Positions 16,224 to 25,322 of a DNA stretch of 64,000 bases are shown piece by piece (position 1 is the stretch's first letter; each line of letters begins with the position of its first letter). The notes beneath the pieces were generated by a model. That model had not been told where the DNA came from, made no database searches, and was given only the letters and a program-made list of their open reading frames with translations. Both the position numbers and the translations under genes were made by a program. The stretch comes from Bradyrhizobium sp. CB1015 (GTDB lineage: Bacteria; Pseudomonadota; Alphaproteobacteria; Rhizobiales; Xanthobacteraceae). The stretch covers positions 4,526,001 through 4,590,000 of the forward strand of contig NZ_CP104174.1 of the NCBI RefSeq assembly GCF_025200925.1, written 5' to 3'.

Positions 16224-16427
16224 ATGCGGCGGCTGGCTAGCCTGGTACGGCGATTGTTCGGTCCGCGACTGCGGCACACGATCGATGATGATCCAAGTCT
16301 TCCTTTCACACCCGAAGAGTTCGGCCGGCTGATTCGCAGCGGCCGGCACGAGGACATGAAGCTGCTGGCCGACGGGCTGGCCTGCCGCTCCATCCCGCGC
16401 CGCGCCAGCTATCGTGCGACGCATTAG
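16224..16427 (+). CDS. Small conserved-type hypothetical protein (67 aa)
   Basis: MRRLASLVRRLFGPRLRHTI is followed by an acidic stretch (DDDPSLPFTPEEFGRLI) and HEDMKLLADGLA. A ribosome site, GAGGGA, lies eight bases before the ATG. The basic amphipathic N terminus may touch membrane or nucleic acid. No family is recognised. Confidence 0.5.
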   Translation: MRRLASLVRRLFGPRLRHTIDDDPSLPFTPEEFGRLIRSGRHEDMKLLADGLACRSIPRRASYRATH

Positions 16428-16453
16428 GCGGCGTTCGAGACGGGTCAGGTCGC

Positions 16454-17575
16454 TCACCGCGTGAGCGCGACCTGCTTGAACGAGCGGACCAGCGCCTTTT
16501 CCAGCTTGCCATTCATCCCGCACAGAACGTCGTAGGCCTCCGCGCGCGGCATGGTCGGCTTGTAGTGCCGGTGCTCGATCAACGCCGCGAAGATGTCCGA
16601 GATGGTGAGGATCCGCACGATGTCGCCAATGCTCTCGCCGCAGAGCGCATCGGGATAGCCGCTCCCGTCGAGGTACTCGTGATGGTGGCGGACGGCATCG
16701 AGGATCTCCGGCGAGATCCCGTCATGGTCCTTGAGAAACGCGTGGCCGGCGGCCGGATGCGTCTCGATCAGCGCGCGCTCGGCGGCATCGAGGCGGCCCG
16801 GCTTGTCGAGGACGGCGAGCGGAATCTGCGCCTTGCCGATGTCGTGGAACATGGCCGCCGAGTAGAGACGTTCCAAGTCGGCCCTGCCGACACCGAGGCT
16901 CAGTCCGAAGTCGATGGTAACGCCGGTGACGAGCAGGCAATGCTGATAGGTTCCTTCGTGGTGCCGCCGCACCGTCATCAGCCACTCCGTCAGGCCATGC
17001 CGGGTGATGCGATCGGCGATCTGGCGGCCGGCCTCCTTGGTACCGTCGACGTCGAGCGGTTGACCCAGGGTGACAGCCGTGAACATCGAGGCGATTGCGG
17101 TTGCCGCGACCTCGACGGCGTTGTCGGATTGCAGCGTATCGCCTGACGAAGCGGACGGCCCGTCGGCCGGATCGGCCAGTGCCGCCAGCAGCTTGGTCCG
17201 GCCGACCGTGCTGGGAAGAACCAGCGTCGCCCCGAGCGCATAGGCCTGCGAAATGCAGACGTGGGAGGTGTGCTCGAGCAGGAAGATGCGCTTCCTGACC
17301 TTCGCCAGCTTGCCGGCCCGCTGCTTGATGGCGGCGATATTGTCGACGTCGCGCAGCTCCGCGCGGATGACGATGGCGGCCGGTGTCGGCGACAGCCTGG
17401 AATCGGCGTCGAGCCGCTCGCCTGCAACGGCGAACCTCTCTTGCAGGATCGCGCAGATGCCCGAGAGCTTGTCGGACGTGTCGGCCAGCACGTGCAGGAA
17501 GGGACGAGCCGCTGCCGTCGTTCGGATGCCGCCGTCACCATTGACGGAGCCGGATCTGGTTCGCGCGTGTTGCAC
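16454..17575 (-). CDS. HD-GYP domain phosphodiesterase
   Basis: The 373-residue protein has an N-terminal domain of about 150 residues that resembles a receiver or effector fold without clear phospho-acceptor, followed by an HD-GYP domain. The HD pair is at 244-245 in AAMFHDIGK, and the HHE...DGSGYP motif is at about 298-308, including GYP at 306-308. Such domains hydrolyse c-di-GMP to pGpG or GMP with a di-iron or tri-metal centre. It lies 58 bp downstream of a PilZ gene on the same strand, which supports a c-di-GMP role. Confidence 0.9.
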   Translation of the reverse strand: MQHARTRSGSVNGDGGIRTTAAARPFLHVLADTSDKLSGICAILQERFAVAGERLDADSRLSPTPAAIVIRAELRDVDNIAAIKQRAGKLAKVRKRIFLLEHTSHVCISQAYALGATLVLPSTVGRTKLLAALADPADGPSASSGDTLQSDNAVEVAATAIASMFTAVTLGQPLDVDGTKEAGRQIADRITRHGLTEWLMTVRRHHEGTYQHCLLVTGVTIDFGLSLGVGRADLERLYSAAMFHDIGKAQIPLAVLDKPGRLDAAERALIETHPAAGHAFLKDHDGISPEILDAVRHHHEYLDGSGYPDALCGESIGDIVRILTISDIFAALIEHRHYKPTMPRAEAYDVLCGMNGKLEKALVRSFKQVALTR

Positions 17576-17632
17576 GGTCTGACCTGGATTGCGACTATTT
17601 GGAGGTGAAAACTGCGGATGGATGTTCGACTT

Positions 17633-17962
17633 CTATTTGTCCTGGACGTCGTTCTGCCTGGGCGCTGGTGCGCCGGCAGATTTCTTCTTGCCGTCAACGG
17701 TAATGAAATGGACGCCGGCGATCGTGCCGTCGATCCAGACCAGCTCGCAGCGCCGGTAGGCGAGGCCTGTCGACGACAGCAGCATGAAGAACTCCTTGGC
17801 CTTGAGCACGTCGAGCGTGCCCTCGACCTCGACCTTCGCGCCCGTCTGCGATATGTCGAGCAGGACGCAGCTGCGCCGCCAGGTGCCGTCGGACCCCATG
17901 AGATTGACCGGCTGCCTGTGGTCCATCCTCACGCGAAAGGCTTTGCGACCGTCGAACTTCAT
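17633..17962 (-). CDS. PilZ-domain protein
   Basis: The 109-residue protein is a single PilZ domain. The c-di-GMP motif RxxxR is visible as RKAFR (residues 6-10), and the D-x-S-x-x-G motif as DISQTG. It would act as a c-di-GMP receptor in the cytoplasm. Its ATG overlaps the stop of the upstream DUF2336 gene (cat 17960-17962, TGA 17962-17964), so the two are translationally coupled. Confidence 0.9.
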   Translation of the reverse strand: MKFDGRKAFRVRMDHRQPVNLMGSDGTWRRSCVLLDISQTGAKVEVEGTLDVLKAKEFFMLLSSTGLAYRRCELVWIDGTIAGVHFITVDGKKKSAGAPAPRQNDVQDK

Positions 17963-19020
17963 CAGCTAACCCCCATCTTTCTTGCGTCCCGATGTCCCCG
18001 ACCGCTCTCCTTGGCGTTTGCGGCGATTTCGCCCCAACGCACCGTCCACTGGCTGGTCGACAGAAGCAGCGTCTCGAAAATGAGCTGCGCGCGTTCGCGC
18101 TCGGCGACGGAAAGCCTTGTGCCGCAGCGGTTGCTCAGGATGGCGAGCGTGGTCTGCCAGTTCAGCCGCGAGGCGCGGCAGGCCATGACGAGACCCTCGC
18201 AATCCTCGTCGGTCATGACATGCTCGACGATCTCGATCGGACACCCCGACAGCACCGACAGCGCCGTAACGAGGTTGGCAGTCTCGCCGCGAATGGCGAA
18301 GCGGTTCACCGTGGAATCGTTGAGCTTGCCGATGCGGTTGAGCGCGACGATTTCCGGTCGCGCGCCTGCATAGGCGGCGGCGCAGGGCAGCTTGGCGATG
18401 CCGGATTTCGGCGCAGGCGAGGCCGACAACAACGCCCGCATGACCCGATCGGGCGTGTCCGGCCTGAGCGCCAGAGCCTTGGTCAGTCCGTCATCCGACA
18501 GGCACTTCTCAATCAGCGCAACGTAAGCGGCATCGGAGAATCTTGCCTCCCTGTTGCCGATCAGTGCGAGACAAACGCTGCGGGCGCCACACTTGATCAG
18601 CGTCTCGATCACCAGCGGATCGATCGGCGCGCGGCCGGCGATCGCACATTGCTGTCGTTCGCCGCTCGCGGCTGCGATCGAGTTGAGATCGGCCGTGGAC
18701 AGTGACTGCGATCGGAGCAAGACAGGGCAGGCAACTTCCGGATCGTGATGCGAGGCGAGACGTCGCATGGTCTTCGGCGGAGCCACTTTGAGCTCTGCGA
18801 TAATCTTGCTGACGTCAACCAGGGTGCTGGCCTCAACCCGCTCGATCAGCCGCAGCAGGACGCCGTCGGCGACGTCGGCGAGCAATTCCTGCGATCGGTC
18901 TCTGCTGCTAGTGAGCAGTTGCAATATGCCTGAGAGGATGCGAGTGCACCGGTCCAGCGGACATGTTGCAACCGCGTTCTCCAACTCGACCAAACTATCA
19001 GCAGGCGAATTTGCCATCAT
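17962..19020 (-). CDS. DUF2336 family protein
   Basis: The 352-residue protein is mostly helical, with repeated motifs such as RLIERVEASTLVDVSKIIAEL and LASHHDPEVACPVLLRS that are typical of DUF2336. These look like HEAT-like repeats around 'L-A-x-[HD]-x-[ED]-x-V-[AR]-x-PVL'. Function is unknown. It is the first gene of a three-gene run with PilZ and HD-GYP. Two adjacent ATG codons (19020 and 19017) are possible starts. Confidence 0.88.
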   Translation of the reverse strand: MMANSPADSLVELENAVATCPLDRCTRILSGILQLLTSSRDRSQELLADVADGVLLRLIERVEASTLVDVSKIIAELKVAPPKTMRRLASHHDPEVACPVLLRSQSLSTADLNSIAAASGERQQCAIAGRAPIDPLVIETLIKCGARSVCLALIGNREARFSDAAYVALIEKCLSDDGLTKALALRPDTPDRVMRALLSASPAPKSGIAKLPCAAAYAGARPEIVALNRIGKLNDSTVNRFAIRGETANLVTALSVLSGCPIEIVEHVMTDEDCEGLVMACRASRLNWQTTLAILSNRCGTRLSVAERERAQLIFETLLLSTSQWTVRWGEIAANAKESGRGHRDARKMGVS

Positions 19021-19311
19021 GGCAGAGCCTGAATTGTGAAAAAATTTGACTGTACAACGTTCGATATTGCGCCTTAAATCCGTTAATTTTTAATTTTGAG
19101 AATTAAATGCCGGGATATTAGCGCCGCCGGCCTTGTGGAAAACGCTATCGAAATTCGGCGAGACAGGGTTGTCCCGGATTGTTCTTTCAACCGACCTCGC
19201 TCCAATTGATCAGTACACGTCAGGATCGAGTCTAACGAACTAACAAGGAGGAAGCGAACCGGCACCCGCGGCCGGACGCACATCCAGAGCGGCGCGGCGT
19301 TTCTTATTTCC

Positions 19312-20259
19312 ATGAACAGCATTGACGATGTGCCGAGGTCGGCACTCAAGACATTTCGCTTTTCAGACGTCGACGAATTTCGCAACGCCATACGCGGGCT
19401 GAACTTCGAATTCACCCCTTTTGTGCGGAAGATTTCGGCTGAGCAGACAATCCTCGCCTTGCCGGGCTGCGACGTGAATTTCACGCGCGCGTTTCCGCGG
19501 GTGGTTGACGCACAACTCGTGGAGAATTGCACGGCGATCGGCTTCACGATGGACGATCTCAACGTGCCGATTCGCTTCAACGGCTCGCAACGTGCGCGAC
19601 CGGTCGTGGTCATTGGCAACGGCGGAGCGGCCTACACCACCATCGAGGAGGTGCAGCGGCAAATCGCCTCGGTGATTTTCCGGCCCGAGGTGAGGGATCG
19701 TGGCTGGCCGATCACGCTCTCGAGCTTCAAGATTTTTGAAATCTCCACGGTCGGCTTGCAGCGCTTGCGCGGCGTGGTTCGCGAAGTGCTGGCCGAGGCG
19801 TCCGGTCCGATCGAGGCACAGGAGCTGTTGTTGAAGGGCGCGGCGATGAAGGAGTCCCTGCTCGGAGCCGTCGACGAGGCCTTTGCAACGGTCGTTCCGG
19901 CGCGCTGGACCCTGGGTCCCAACGACGGACGGAATTTCAGGATGTTCCAGGACATCCGCGCGCTGCTGTCTGACGACCTGTCGGAGCCGATTTATAGCGA
20001 TGAGATCGCGCGCAAGCTCGGGCTGTCCGTTCGCACCATGCACGACGTCGTTCGCCGCTATCGCGGCATGAGCCTGCACCGCTACTTGCGTCTGCACCGG
20101 CTGTGGCTGGTGCGCCGACGCCTTCTTGCCGGGGCCGACAGCGTCAAGGCGGTCGCGCTGGCGTATGGTTTCTGGCATCTCAGCGATTTCTCCAGAAGCT
20201 ACCGCAACCAGTTCGGCGAGACGCCCTCGCAGACGCTGGACCGCGGTCGCGGACGATAG
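19312..20259 (+). CDS. AraC-family transcriptional regulator
   Basis: The 315-residue protein has a long N-terminal effector region and a C-terminal AraC double helix-turn-helix. The first HTH is YSDEIARKLGLSVRTMHDVV and the second includes SVKAVALAYGFWHLSDFSRSYRNQFGETPS, the classic 'A-x-x-x-GF-x-x-x-S-x-F-[SA]-R-x-[YF]-[RK]-x-x-FG-x-x-P' pattern. The N-terminal part resembles AraC members with a divergent ligand-binding domain. It is divergent to the DUF2336 operon across a 291-bp gap, so it may control either side. Confidence 0.92.
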   Translation: MNSIDDVPRSALKTFRFSDVDEFRNAIRGLNFEFTPFVRKISAEQTILALPGCDVNFTRAFPRVVDAQLVENCTAIGFTMDDLNVPIRFNGSQRARPVVVIGNGGAAYTTIEEVQRQIASVIFRPEVRDRGWPITLSSFKIFEISTVGLQRLRGVVREVLAEASGPIEAQELLLKGAAMKESLLGAVDEAFATVVPARWTLGPNDGRNFRMFQDIRALLSDDLSEPIYSDEIARKLGLSVRTMHDVVRRYRGMSLHRYLRLHRLWLVRRRLLAGADSVKAVALAYGFWHLSDFSRSYRNQFGETPSQTLDRGRGR

Positions 20260-20309
20260 TGCGACAAATCGGGTAGGGATGGGGGCCGGTTTCGTGCTAC
20301 CGTTCGGCC

Positions 20310-20900
20310 ATGAGCAATCGCATTCTCGTTCTCTACGGTTCCTACCGTTCCGACCGCATGGGCATCCGCCTTGCGAATTTCGTCATCAACCGGCTGCGCG
20401 GCCGCGGCGAGGACGTCGAATTCATCGACGCCAAGGCGATTGGGCTGCCGATGCTAGACCGCATGTACAAGGAATATCCCAAGGGCTCGGCGCCGGAGGC
20501 GCTGGAGAAGCTGGCCGGGCAGATCCGCAACGCCGACGGATTCGTCTTCGTCACCGGCGAGTACAATTGGGGCATCCAGCCCGGCCTGAAGAACCTCACC
20601 GACCACTTCCTGGAGGAATGGTTCTGGCGTCCGGCCGCGATCGTGAGCTATTCGGCCGGCCGGCTGTCCGGCGCGCGCGCAGCGACGGCCTGGCACGGAA
20701 CGCTCTCGGAGATGGGCATGGTGGTGGTGTCGAGCACCATCGGCGTCGGGCCGATCGCGCAGACGCTGTCGGAAGCCGGCGAGCCGATCGGCGACGGCGG
20801 CAAGGCCCTGGAGCGCTCGTTCCCGCGTTTCGCCGACGATCTGACCTGGTGGATCGAGGCGGCGAAAGCACAACGGGCGCGCAAGGCGCCGCCGTATTGA
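20310..20900 (+). CDS. NADPH-dependent FMN reductase family protein
   Basis: The 196-residue flavodoxin-like protein begins ILVLYGSYRSDRMGIRLANF, the FMN phosphate-binding loop of the family, and has the central motif FVFVTGEYNWGIQPGLKNL, corresponding to 'P-[ED]-YN-x-[SG]-x-x-[GP]-x-LK[NL]'. Such enzymes reduce FMN, quinones or azo compounds with NAD(P)H. It follows the AraC gene by 50 bp on the same strand and may be its target. Confidence 0.9.
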   Translation: MSNRILVLYGSYRSDRMGIRLANFVINRLRGRGEDVEFIDAKAIGLPMLDRMYKEYPKGSAPEALEKLAGQIRNADGFVFVTGEYNWGIQPGLKNLTDHFLEEWFWRPAAIVSYSAGRLSGARAATAWHGTLSEMGMVVVSSTIGVGPIAQTLSEAGEPIGDGGKALERSFPRFADDLTWWIEAAKAQRARKAPPY

Positions 20901-20919
20901 CGTCGCGTAGCGACGTTCG

Positions 20920-21004
20920 GTAGCCCGGATGGAGCGAAAGCGTAATCCGGGGTCTCGCGCGTCAACGGCACCGTCCCGGATTGCGCTTCGCTCCATCCGG
21001 GCTA
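20920..21004. repeat. Paired REP units
   Basis: GTAGCCCGGATGGAGCG opens the element and GCTCCATCCGGGCTA closes it in inverted orientation, with a GC-rich loop between. It lies between convergent genes, the reductase and the chemotaxis receptor. Confidence 0.85.
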
Positions 21005-21016
21005 GGAATTCGCGCC

Positions 21017-23098
21017 CTACGCGGCCCTGACCTCGCCGAGGAAGCGCTCGAACTGGCCGGCGAGATCGCGTGACTGGGTCGAGAGCTGCTCGGCTGCGCC
21101 CAGCACCTCTCTTGCCGCGGCGCCGGTGTCGTCGGCGGCGCGTTGCACGCCGGAGATGTTGCTGTTGACCTCCTGGGTGCCGCGGGCAGCCTCCTGAACG
21201 CTGCGGGCGATCTCCTTGGTCGCCGAGCCCTGCTCCTCGATCGCCGCCGCGATCGCGGTGCCGATCTGGTCGATCTCGGCGATGACGTCGGCGACGTTGC
21301 GAATCGCGGCCACCGTCTCGTCGCTCGCGGTCTGGATCGCGCTGATCTGCTCGGAGATCTCGGTCGTGGCCTTGGCGGTCTGGCCGGCCAGCGACTTCAC
21401 CTCGGAGGCGACCACGGCAAAGCCGCGGCCGGCTTCGCCGGCACGGGCGGCCTCGATGGTCGCGTTCAGCGCAAGCAGGTTGGTCTGCTCGGCGATGCTC
21501 TGGATCAGCGTCACGACGTCGCCGATCTTCTGGGCGCCGTCGGCGAGCGTGCGCGCCGTGTCGCCGGTGCGGCGGGCGTTGTCGACCGCGCGTGCCGCGA
21601 TCTCGGTGCTTTGGGCGACCTGACGGCCGATCTCCGCGATCGAGGAGGTCAGCTCTTCGGTGGCGCTCGCGACCGTCTGCACGTTGGTCGAGGTCTGCTC
21701 GGAGGCGGCGGCGACAATTGCGGCCTGGCTATTGGTCTGCGCCGCCGTCGAGGTCATCGACTGCGCGGTGCTTTCCATCGCCGCCGAGGCCGCGGACAGG
21801 CCGCCGACCAGCTCGGTGACCTTGGCCTCGAAGGCGCGGGTGAGATCGTCGAGGGCCTGGGCGCGGCGCATCTTGCCGTCGTTCTCGGCCTGCTTCTCGG
21901 CCGCGAGCCGGTCGGCCCGGATCATGTTGTCCTTGAAGACCTGAACGGCCGTGGCCATCGCGCCGATCTCGTCGGAGCGCTCGGCGCCCGGAATGCTCTC
22001 CGCAACCTCGCCGTCGGCCAGCCGCGACATGCGCGTCGTCAGGCCGACGATCGGCGCGCAGACGCGGCGGCGAACCGTCAGGATGAGGCCGACGCTGGCA
22101 ATCAGCACGGCGACAAGGCCGCCGAGGGCGATCGTGAGGCTGGTGCGCGCGGCGGAGGAGGCACCGGCGAGGATCTGCTCCGCGTTGTCGTAGAAGGCGT
22201 CGCGGACCTCGATGATGGTGCCTAGGCCGCGCTGCGTGGCGGCGTAATACGTGTCCATGTCGTGCTCGTACTTGCCGGTGACGGCGCCGTCCTTCACCAG
22301 CTTGAGCTCGCGGCCGAACTCCTCGACATAGACCGAATTGAACTTCTCCAGCGCCGCGGCGACGTTGGCGGGCGTTGCCGGATTGCCGCGCAATTCCAGC
22401 AGCGCCATCACGAGCTGGTCGTTGCGGCCCTGCGAGCGGCTGATGTCGGCCTTCTCGGCGTCGGTCGCCGGCTTCTTTCCGCCGACGAGATTCTTGTGCA
22501 GGCTGGAGTTGAAGCCGCCGACATCGCGCAGCGTCATCGCGATATTGGCGTAGCTGGCCTGCCGATAAGCGTCACCGTTCAGGATCGCCATGCGGCGGAC
22601 CTGCTCGTTGAGCAGCGCGGTCACGCCGCCGTTGAGCACGGCATTGTCGGCGACGATCTTCTTGGCGGCGTCCTTGCGCGCATCGGCGGGACCGGCCAGC
22701 GCCTTGTCGATGGCCTCGCGCAAGCCAGTGAACTTCGCATTGATGCCGTCGATGTTGCTGCCGATCGTGGTGCCGTCGTCGAACGGGCCGGGCAGCTCCT
22801 TGCGCAGCGCGTTCATCTTGTCGCGGGCGCCGTCGGTCTGCTTGCGCAGCTTGTCCTGCTCGGCCAGCAGCGCAGGGTCGATGGCCGCAGGCCCGTAGAG
22901 GATGTTGGTGGAAAAGCCGCGCTCCGGATTAAGATAGCGCGGGATGTCGCTGACCGCACGGACGATCGCGAGCCGCCCCTGCGCTTCGGTGATCCGCTCC
23001 ATCGTCTGGTATTTCGTCACGGCGACGTAGACGGCGAGGCCGCCGCCGGCGGTCGAGAGCGAGACGATGGCGCTGGTCAGGAGCGTACCGATTTTCAT
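21017..23098 (-). CDS. Methyl-accepting chemotaxis protein
   Basis: The 693-residue protein has a first membrane helix at about residues 7-29, a large periplasmic helical sensor domain, a second membrane helix at about 318-344 ([20 protein letters not shown]), a HAMP domain and a long signalling coiled coil. The tip contains [19 protein letters not shown] and [18 protein letters not shown], the signature that contacts CheA and CheW. The sensor domain is not one of the small-ligand PAS types; its ligand is unknown. No che genes are nearby. Confidence 0.95.
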   Translation of the reverse strand: MKIGTLLTSAIVSLSTAGGGLAVYVAVTKYQTMERITEAQGRLAIVRAVSDIPRYLNPERGFSTNILYGPAAIDPALLAEQDKLRKQTDGARDKMNALRKELPGPFDDGTTIGSNIDGINAKFTGLREAIDKALAGPADARKDAAKKIVADNAVLNGGVTALLNEQVRRMAILNGDAYRQASYANIAMTLRDVGGFNSSLHKNLVGGKKPATDAEKADISRSQGRNDQLVMALLELRGNPATPANVAAALEKFNSVYVEEFGRELKLVKDGAVTGKYEHDMDTYYAATQRGLGTIIEVRDAFYDNAEQILAGASSAARTSLTIALGGLVAVLIASVGLILTVRRRVCAPIVGLTTRMSRLADGEVAESIPGAERSDEIGAMATAVQVFKDNMIRADRLAAEKQAENDGKMRRAQALDDLTRAFEAKVTELVGGLSAASAAMESTAQSMTSTAAQTNSQAAIVAAASEQTSTNVQTVASATEELTSSIAEIGRQVAQSTEIAARAVDNARRTGDTARTLADGAQKIGDVVTLIQSIAEQTNLLALNATIEAARAGEAGRGFAVVASEVKSLAGQTAKATTEISEQISAIQTASDETVAAIRNVADVIAEIDQIGTAIAAAIEEQGSATKEIARSVQEAARGTQEVNSNISGVQRAADDTGAAAREVLGAAEQLSTQSRDLAGQFERFLGEVRAA

Positions 23099-23187
23099 GA
23101 TCTGTCCGGCAAATAACGGAGAATTATTTAGCCCGGACGATAGGGTGGCCGTGTTAATCCGCGGTTTACGCTCTTTGGCCGGCCGGC

Positions 23188-23628
23188 TCAGCCGGATGTC
23201 CGCTCAAGCTTCGCCAGGATCTCCAGCGTGGCGCCGTCAGGCTCGCCTGCGAAATATCGGGCGAGCGCCTGATCGAAGACGGGCTCGTCTGACACCGCGC
23301 CGAACAGCGTCATCGACGAGCGGAATTTGGCGTCATCCGGCGCGCCGAGGATCGCGTTGATGGTCCGGCCCTCGACCGCGAGCACCAGCCTGGTGCATTC
23401 GATCAGCCGCCCGCCCAGGATGGGGTGGGCGAGATAGGCCTCGGCCTCGGCGCGGGAGCCGATGGCGTAGCGCTGCGACATGGCGCTGACGCCGAGACCT
23501 GCGATCTGGGGGAAGATGAACCACATCCAGTGAGTCTGCTTCCGGCCCCTAGCCAGCTCGCCCACGACGTCGCGGTAGACCGGGTCCTGGGCTCGGACAA
23601 AGCGATTGAGATCGAAAGGATCGGTCAT
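23188..23628 (-). CDS. DUF1810 family protein
   Basis: The 146-residue protein starts [21 protein letters not shown] and has the family's strongly conserved [19 protein letters not shown], followed by [16 protein letters not shown] and [21 protein letters not shown]. The start at ATG 23628 fits the family length; the open frame extends upstream to 24180 only in a non-homologous way. DUF1810 proteins resemble calpastatin-like/YbiA-related folds with unknown role. Confidence 0.93.
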   Translation of the reverse strand: MTDPFDLNRFVRAQDPVYRDVVGELARGRKQTHWMWFIFPQIAGLGVSAMSQRYAIGSRAEAEAYLAHPILGGRLIECTRLVLAVEGRTINAILGAPDDAKFRSSMTLFGAVSDEPVFDQALARYFAGEPDGATLEILAKLERTSG

Positions 23629-23770
23629 TGGATACCTTAGGGGGCCTCTGGATACCCCGGCGGGGCTTTGGCGGCCCCGATTATGCCTAACTTTTGGCTC
23701 CCAATGTGGTAGCTGGTATAGAGTCTCCGGGTGGGGTGGGTAAGCCCCCGGGGGTCGATTTGGGGATCTG

Positions 23771-24790
23771 ATGGTTTCCGACGCAGCACACGCCGAGAGG
23801 CTGTTGTCGCGCCGCCGTGTCGGGCGGGCTGAGACGATTCTGCTGTCTCTGGCAGCGATCGCGCTGGCGCTTGGCGCCGCCGCGTGGGTGGCCGATATCA
23901 GCGATTCGACCCCGCTGGTCTCCGCCGCGTTGCCGCCGGCCAATGCCCCGTCATTCGAGGACCGTTTCGCCTCGGCCTCCGCCAGCCCGTCGCCGCGCGA
24001 GCTTGGCCTGCGGGTGCTGGAGCGCTCCGCGGTGAACGCAGTCCAGCTCAAGCTGCGGGACGCCAAGGCGATGCTGGCCCAGAAGCTCCAGGGCGACGAC
24101 TGGCGCTCGATCCTGACCGAGGACGACCGGTCCGCGGCCGAGGAGGCGAGGTCCTCGCAGCGCGCCGACGCCATCCCCATGCCGCGCGCGCGTCCGGTCC
24201 AGGCGGACTTCTCTGCTCAGATCGCCTCCAGCCAAGCCTATGCGGACACCAACCTCAGGGTCGACAACCGCAATTTCTTCGAAAAATTCACCGACAAGAT
24301 CAGGCTGGCCTCGCTGACGCCCGGCGACGGCCTGTTCAGCAAGGCGCCGGATCTCGCCGCTCTCGGCTACGATTCGCGCACGGCGGTCTACGATATCTCG
24401 GCCAAGGCGGTTTACCTGCCGAGCGGCGTGGCGCTGGAGGCCCATTCCGGCCTGGGCGCGCTGATGGACGACCCCGAGCATGTCGACCGGCGAATGGTCG
24501 GCGCGACGCCGCCCGCGACCTATGATCTGAAGCCGCGCGAAAAACCATTCCACGGCGTCCGTGCGCTGCGCATGACCCCGGTCGAAGGTACCAGCGCGCT
24601 CGGCCGCGTCGGGCTGCTCACGCACAACTACTTGCTCGGCCCGCGCGGCGATTCCAACGGCTGCGTCTCGATCAAGGACTATGATCGGTTCATCAAGGCC
24701 TACGACAATGGCGAGTTCAACCGCCTGGTCGTGGTGCCGAACCTGCGCGGAGCGGCGACCGCCTCGCAGCGCGCGAGCACCGATTCCTGA
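23771..24790 (+). CDS. DUF2778/Tlde1-like L,D-transpeptidase-type protein
   Basis: The 339-residue protein has an N-terminal membrane segment (ETILLSLAAIALALGAAAWV), a long Ala/Ser-rich linker and a C-terminal domain with AVYLPSGVALEAHSGLG, a His-containing LLTHNYLLGPRG, and the nucleophile motif DSNGCVSIKDY. This His...S-x-GC-[VI]-S pattern is that of L,D-transpeptidase-like DUF2778, the same family as the T6SS effector Tlde1. As a membrane-anchored protein with no T6SS genes in view, it is more likely to act on the cell's own peptidoglycan. Confidence 0.82.
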   Translation: MVSDAAHAERLLSRRRVGRAETILLSLAAIALALGAAAWVADISDSTPLVSAALPPANAPSFEDRFASASASPSPRELGLRVLERSAVNAVQLKLRDAKAMLAQKLQGDDWRSILTEDDRSAAEEARSSQRADAIPMPRARPVQADFSAQIASSQAYADTNLRVDNRNFFEKFTDKIRLASLTPGDGLFSKAPDLAALGYDSRTAVYDISAKAVYLPSGVALEAHSGLGALMDDPEHVDRRMVGATPPATYDLKPREKPFHGVRALRMTPVEGTSALGRVGLLTHNYLLGPRGDSNGCVSIKDYDRFIKAYDNGEFNRLVVVPNLRGAATASQRASTDS

Positions 24791-24856
24791 AATTCGCCTG
24801 CGACGGCGGGGCTGCCGTTTCCCCTTCGTTAAGCCGTCCTCGTCCAGAAGCAGCCC

Positions 24857-25114
24857 ATGAGTGATCCATCCAGTTCCGAAACCCCGCTGCGCACGACGTT
24901 CAAGATCAAGCTGAACGGTGACACGTTGGCGATCGCGACCGTCGGCCAGGCCTATCAATTCCTCACCAACTTCAAGTCGGTCGAGTGGATGGAATTTCGC
25001 TCGCTGCACGAGGACGCCGTCGCGGCCCTGGAAGGCGCTGCCGATAACGCCATGCTGGCGGTGCAGGCAACCAACGCCGTGCGCGCGCTGTTCGTCAGCG
25101 CGAAATTACTTTGA
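24857..25114 (+). CDS. DUF982 family small protein
   Basis: The 85-residue protein has an N-terminal beta stretch (TFKIKLNGDTLAIATVGQAYQFLTNF) and a helix ending ALEGAADNAMLAVQATNAVRALF, which matches DUF982 (a 'W/F ... A-x-x-[AC]-x-x-AL-x-G-x-x-[ST]-x-x-x-AR-x-AF' layout). It is common in rhizobia and has no known function. It follows the DUF2778 gene by 66 bp on the same strand. Confidence 0.65.
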   Translation: MSDPSSSETPLRTTFKIKLNGDTLAIATVGQAYQFLTNFKSVEWMEFRSLHEDAVAALEGAADNAMLAVQATNAVRALFVSAKLL

Positions 25115-25126
25115 AGTGAGTGCCTT

Positions 25127-25213
25127 GTAGCCTGGATGGAGCGAAAGCGTAATCCAGGGGCGCGTGCGTCGGCGGCACCATCCCGGATTACGCTTGCGCT
25201 CCATCCGGGCTAC
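25127..25213. repeat. Paired REP units
   Basis: GTAGCCTGGATGGAGCG and an inverted GCTCCATCCGGGCTAC flank a GGCGGCACCATCCCGG loop. It lies between DUF982 and the TRAP binding protein. Confidence 0.85.
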
Positions 25214-25322
25214 AGACGTTCCGCGCATCTTGAACTCCGCTTTGGGAACGGGCAAACGGTCCGCGAACACCGTCGCCGCACAGCCGCATGTTTGAAACTT
25301 ACTTCAAGGGAGAATCCTCATC

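Noticed and set aside
21143..22225. 360-codon plus-strand ORF
   Set aside because: It is antisense to the chemotaxis receptor and consists of Arg/Gly/Ala/Asp-rich shadow sequence.
24180..24180. Longer start for the DUF1810 gene
   Set aside because: The frame is open to 24180, but the family begins at ATG 23628, and the extension overlaps the divergent DUF2778 gene.
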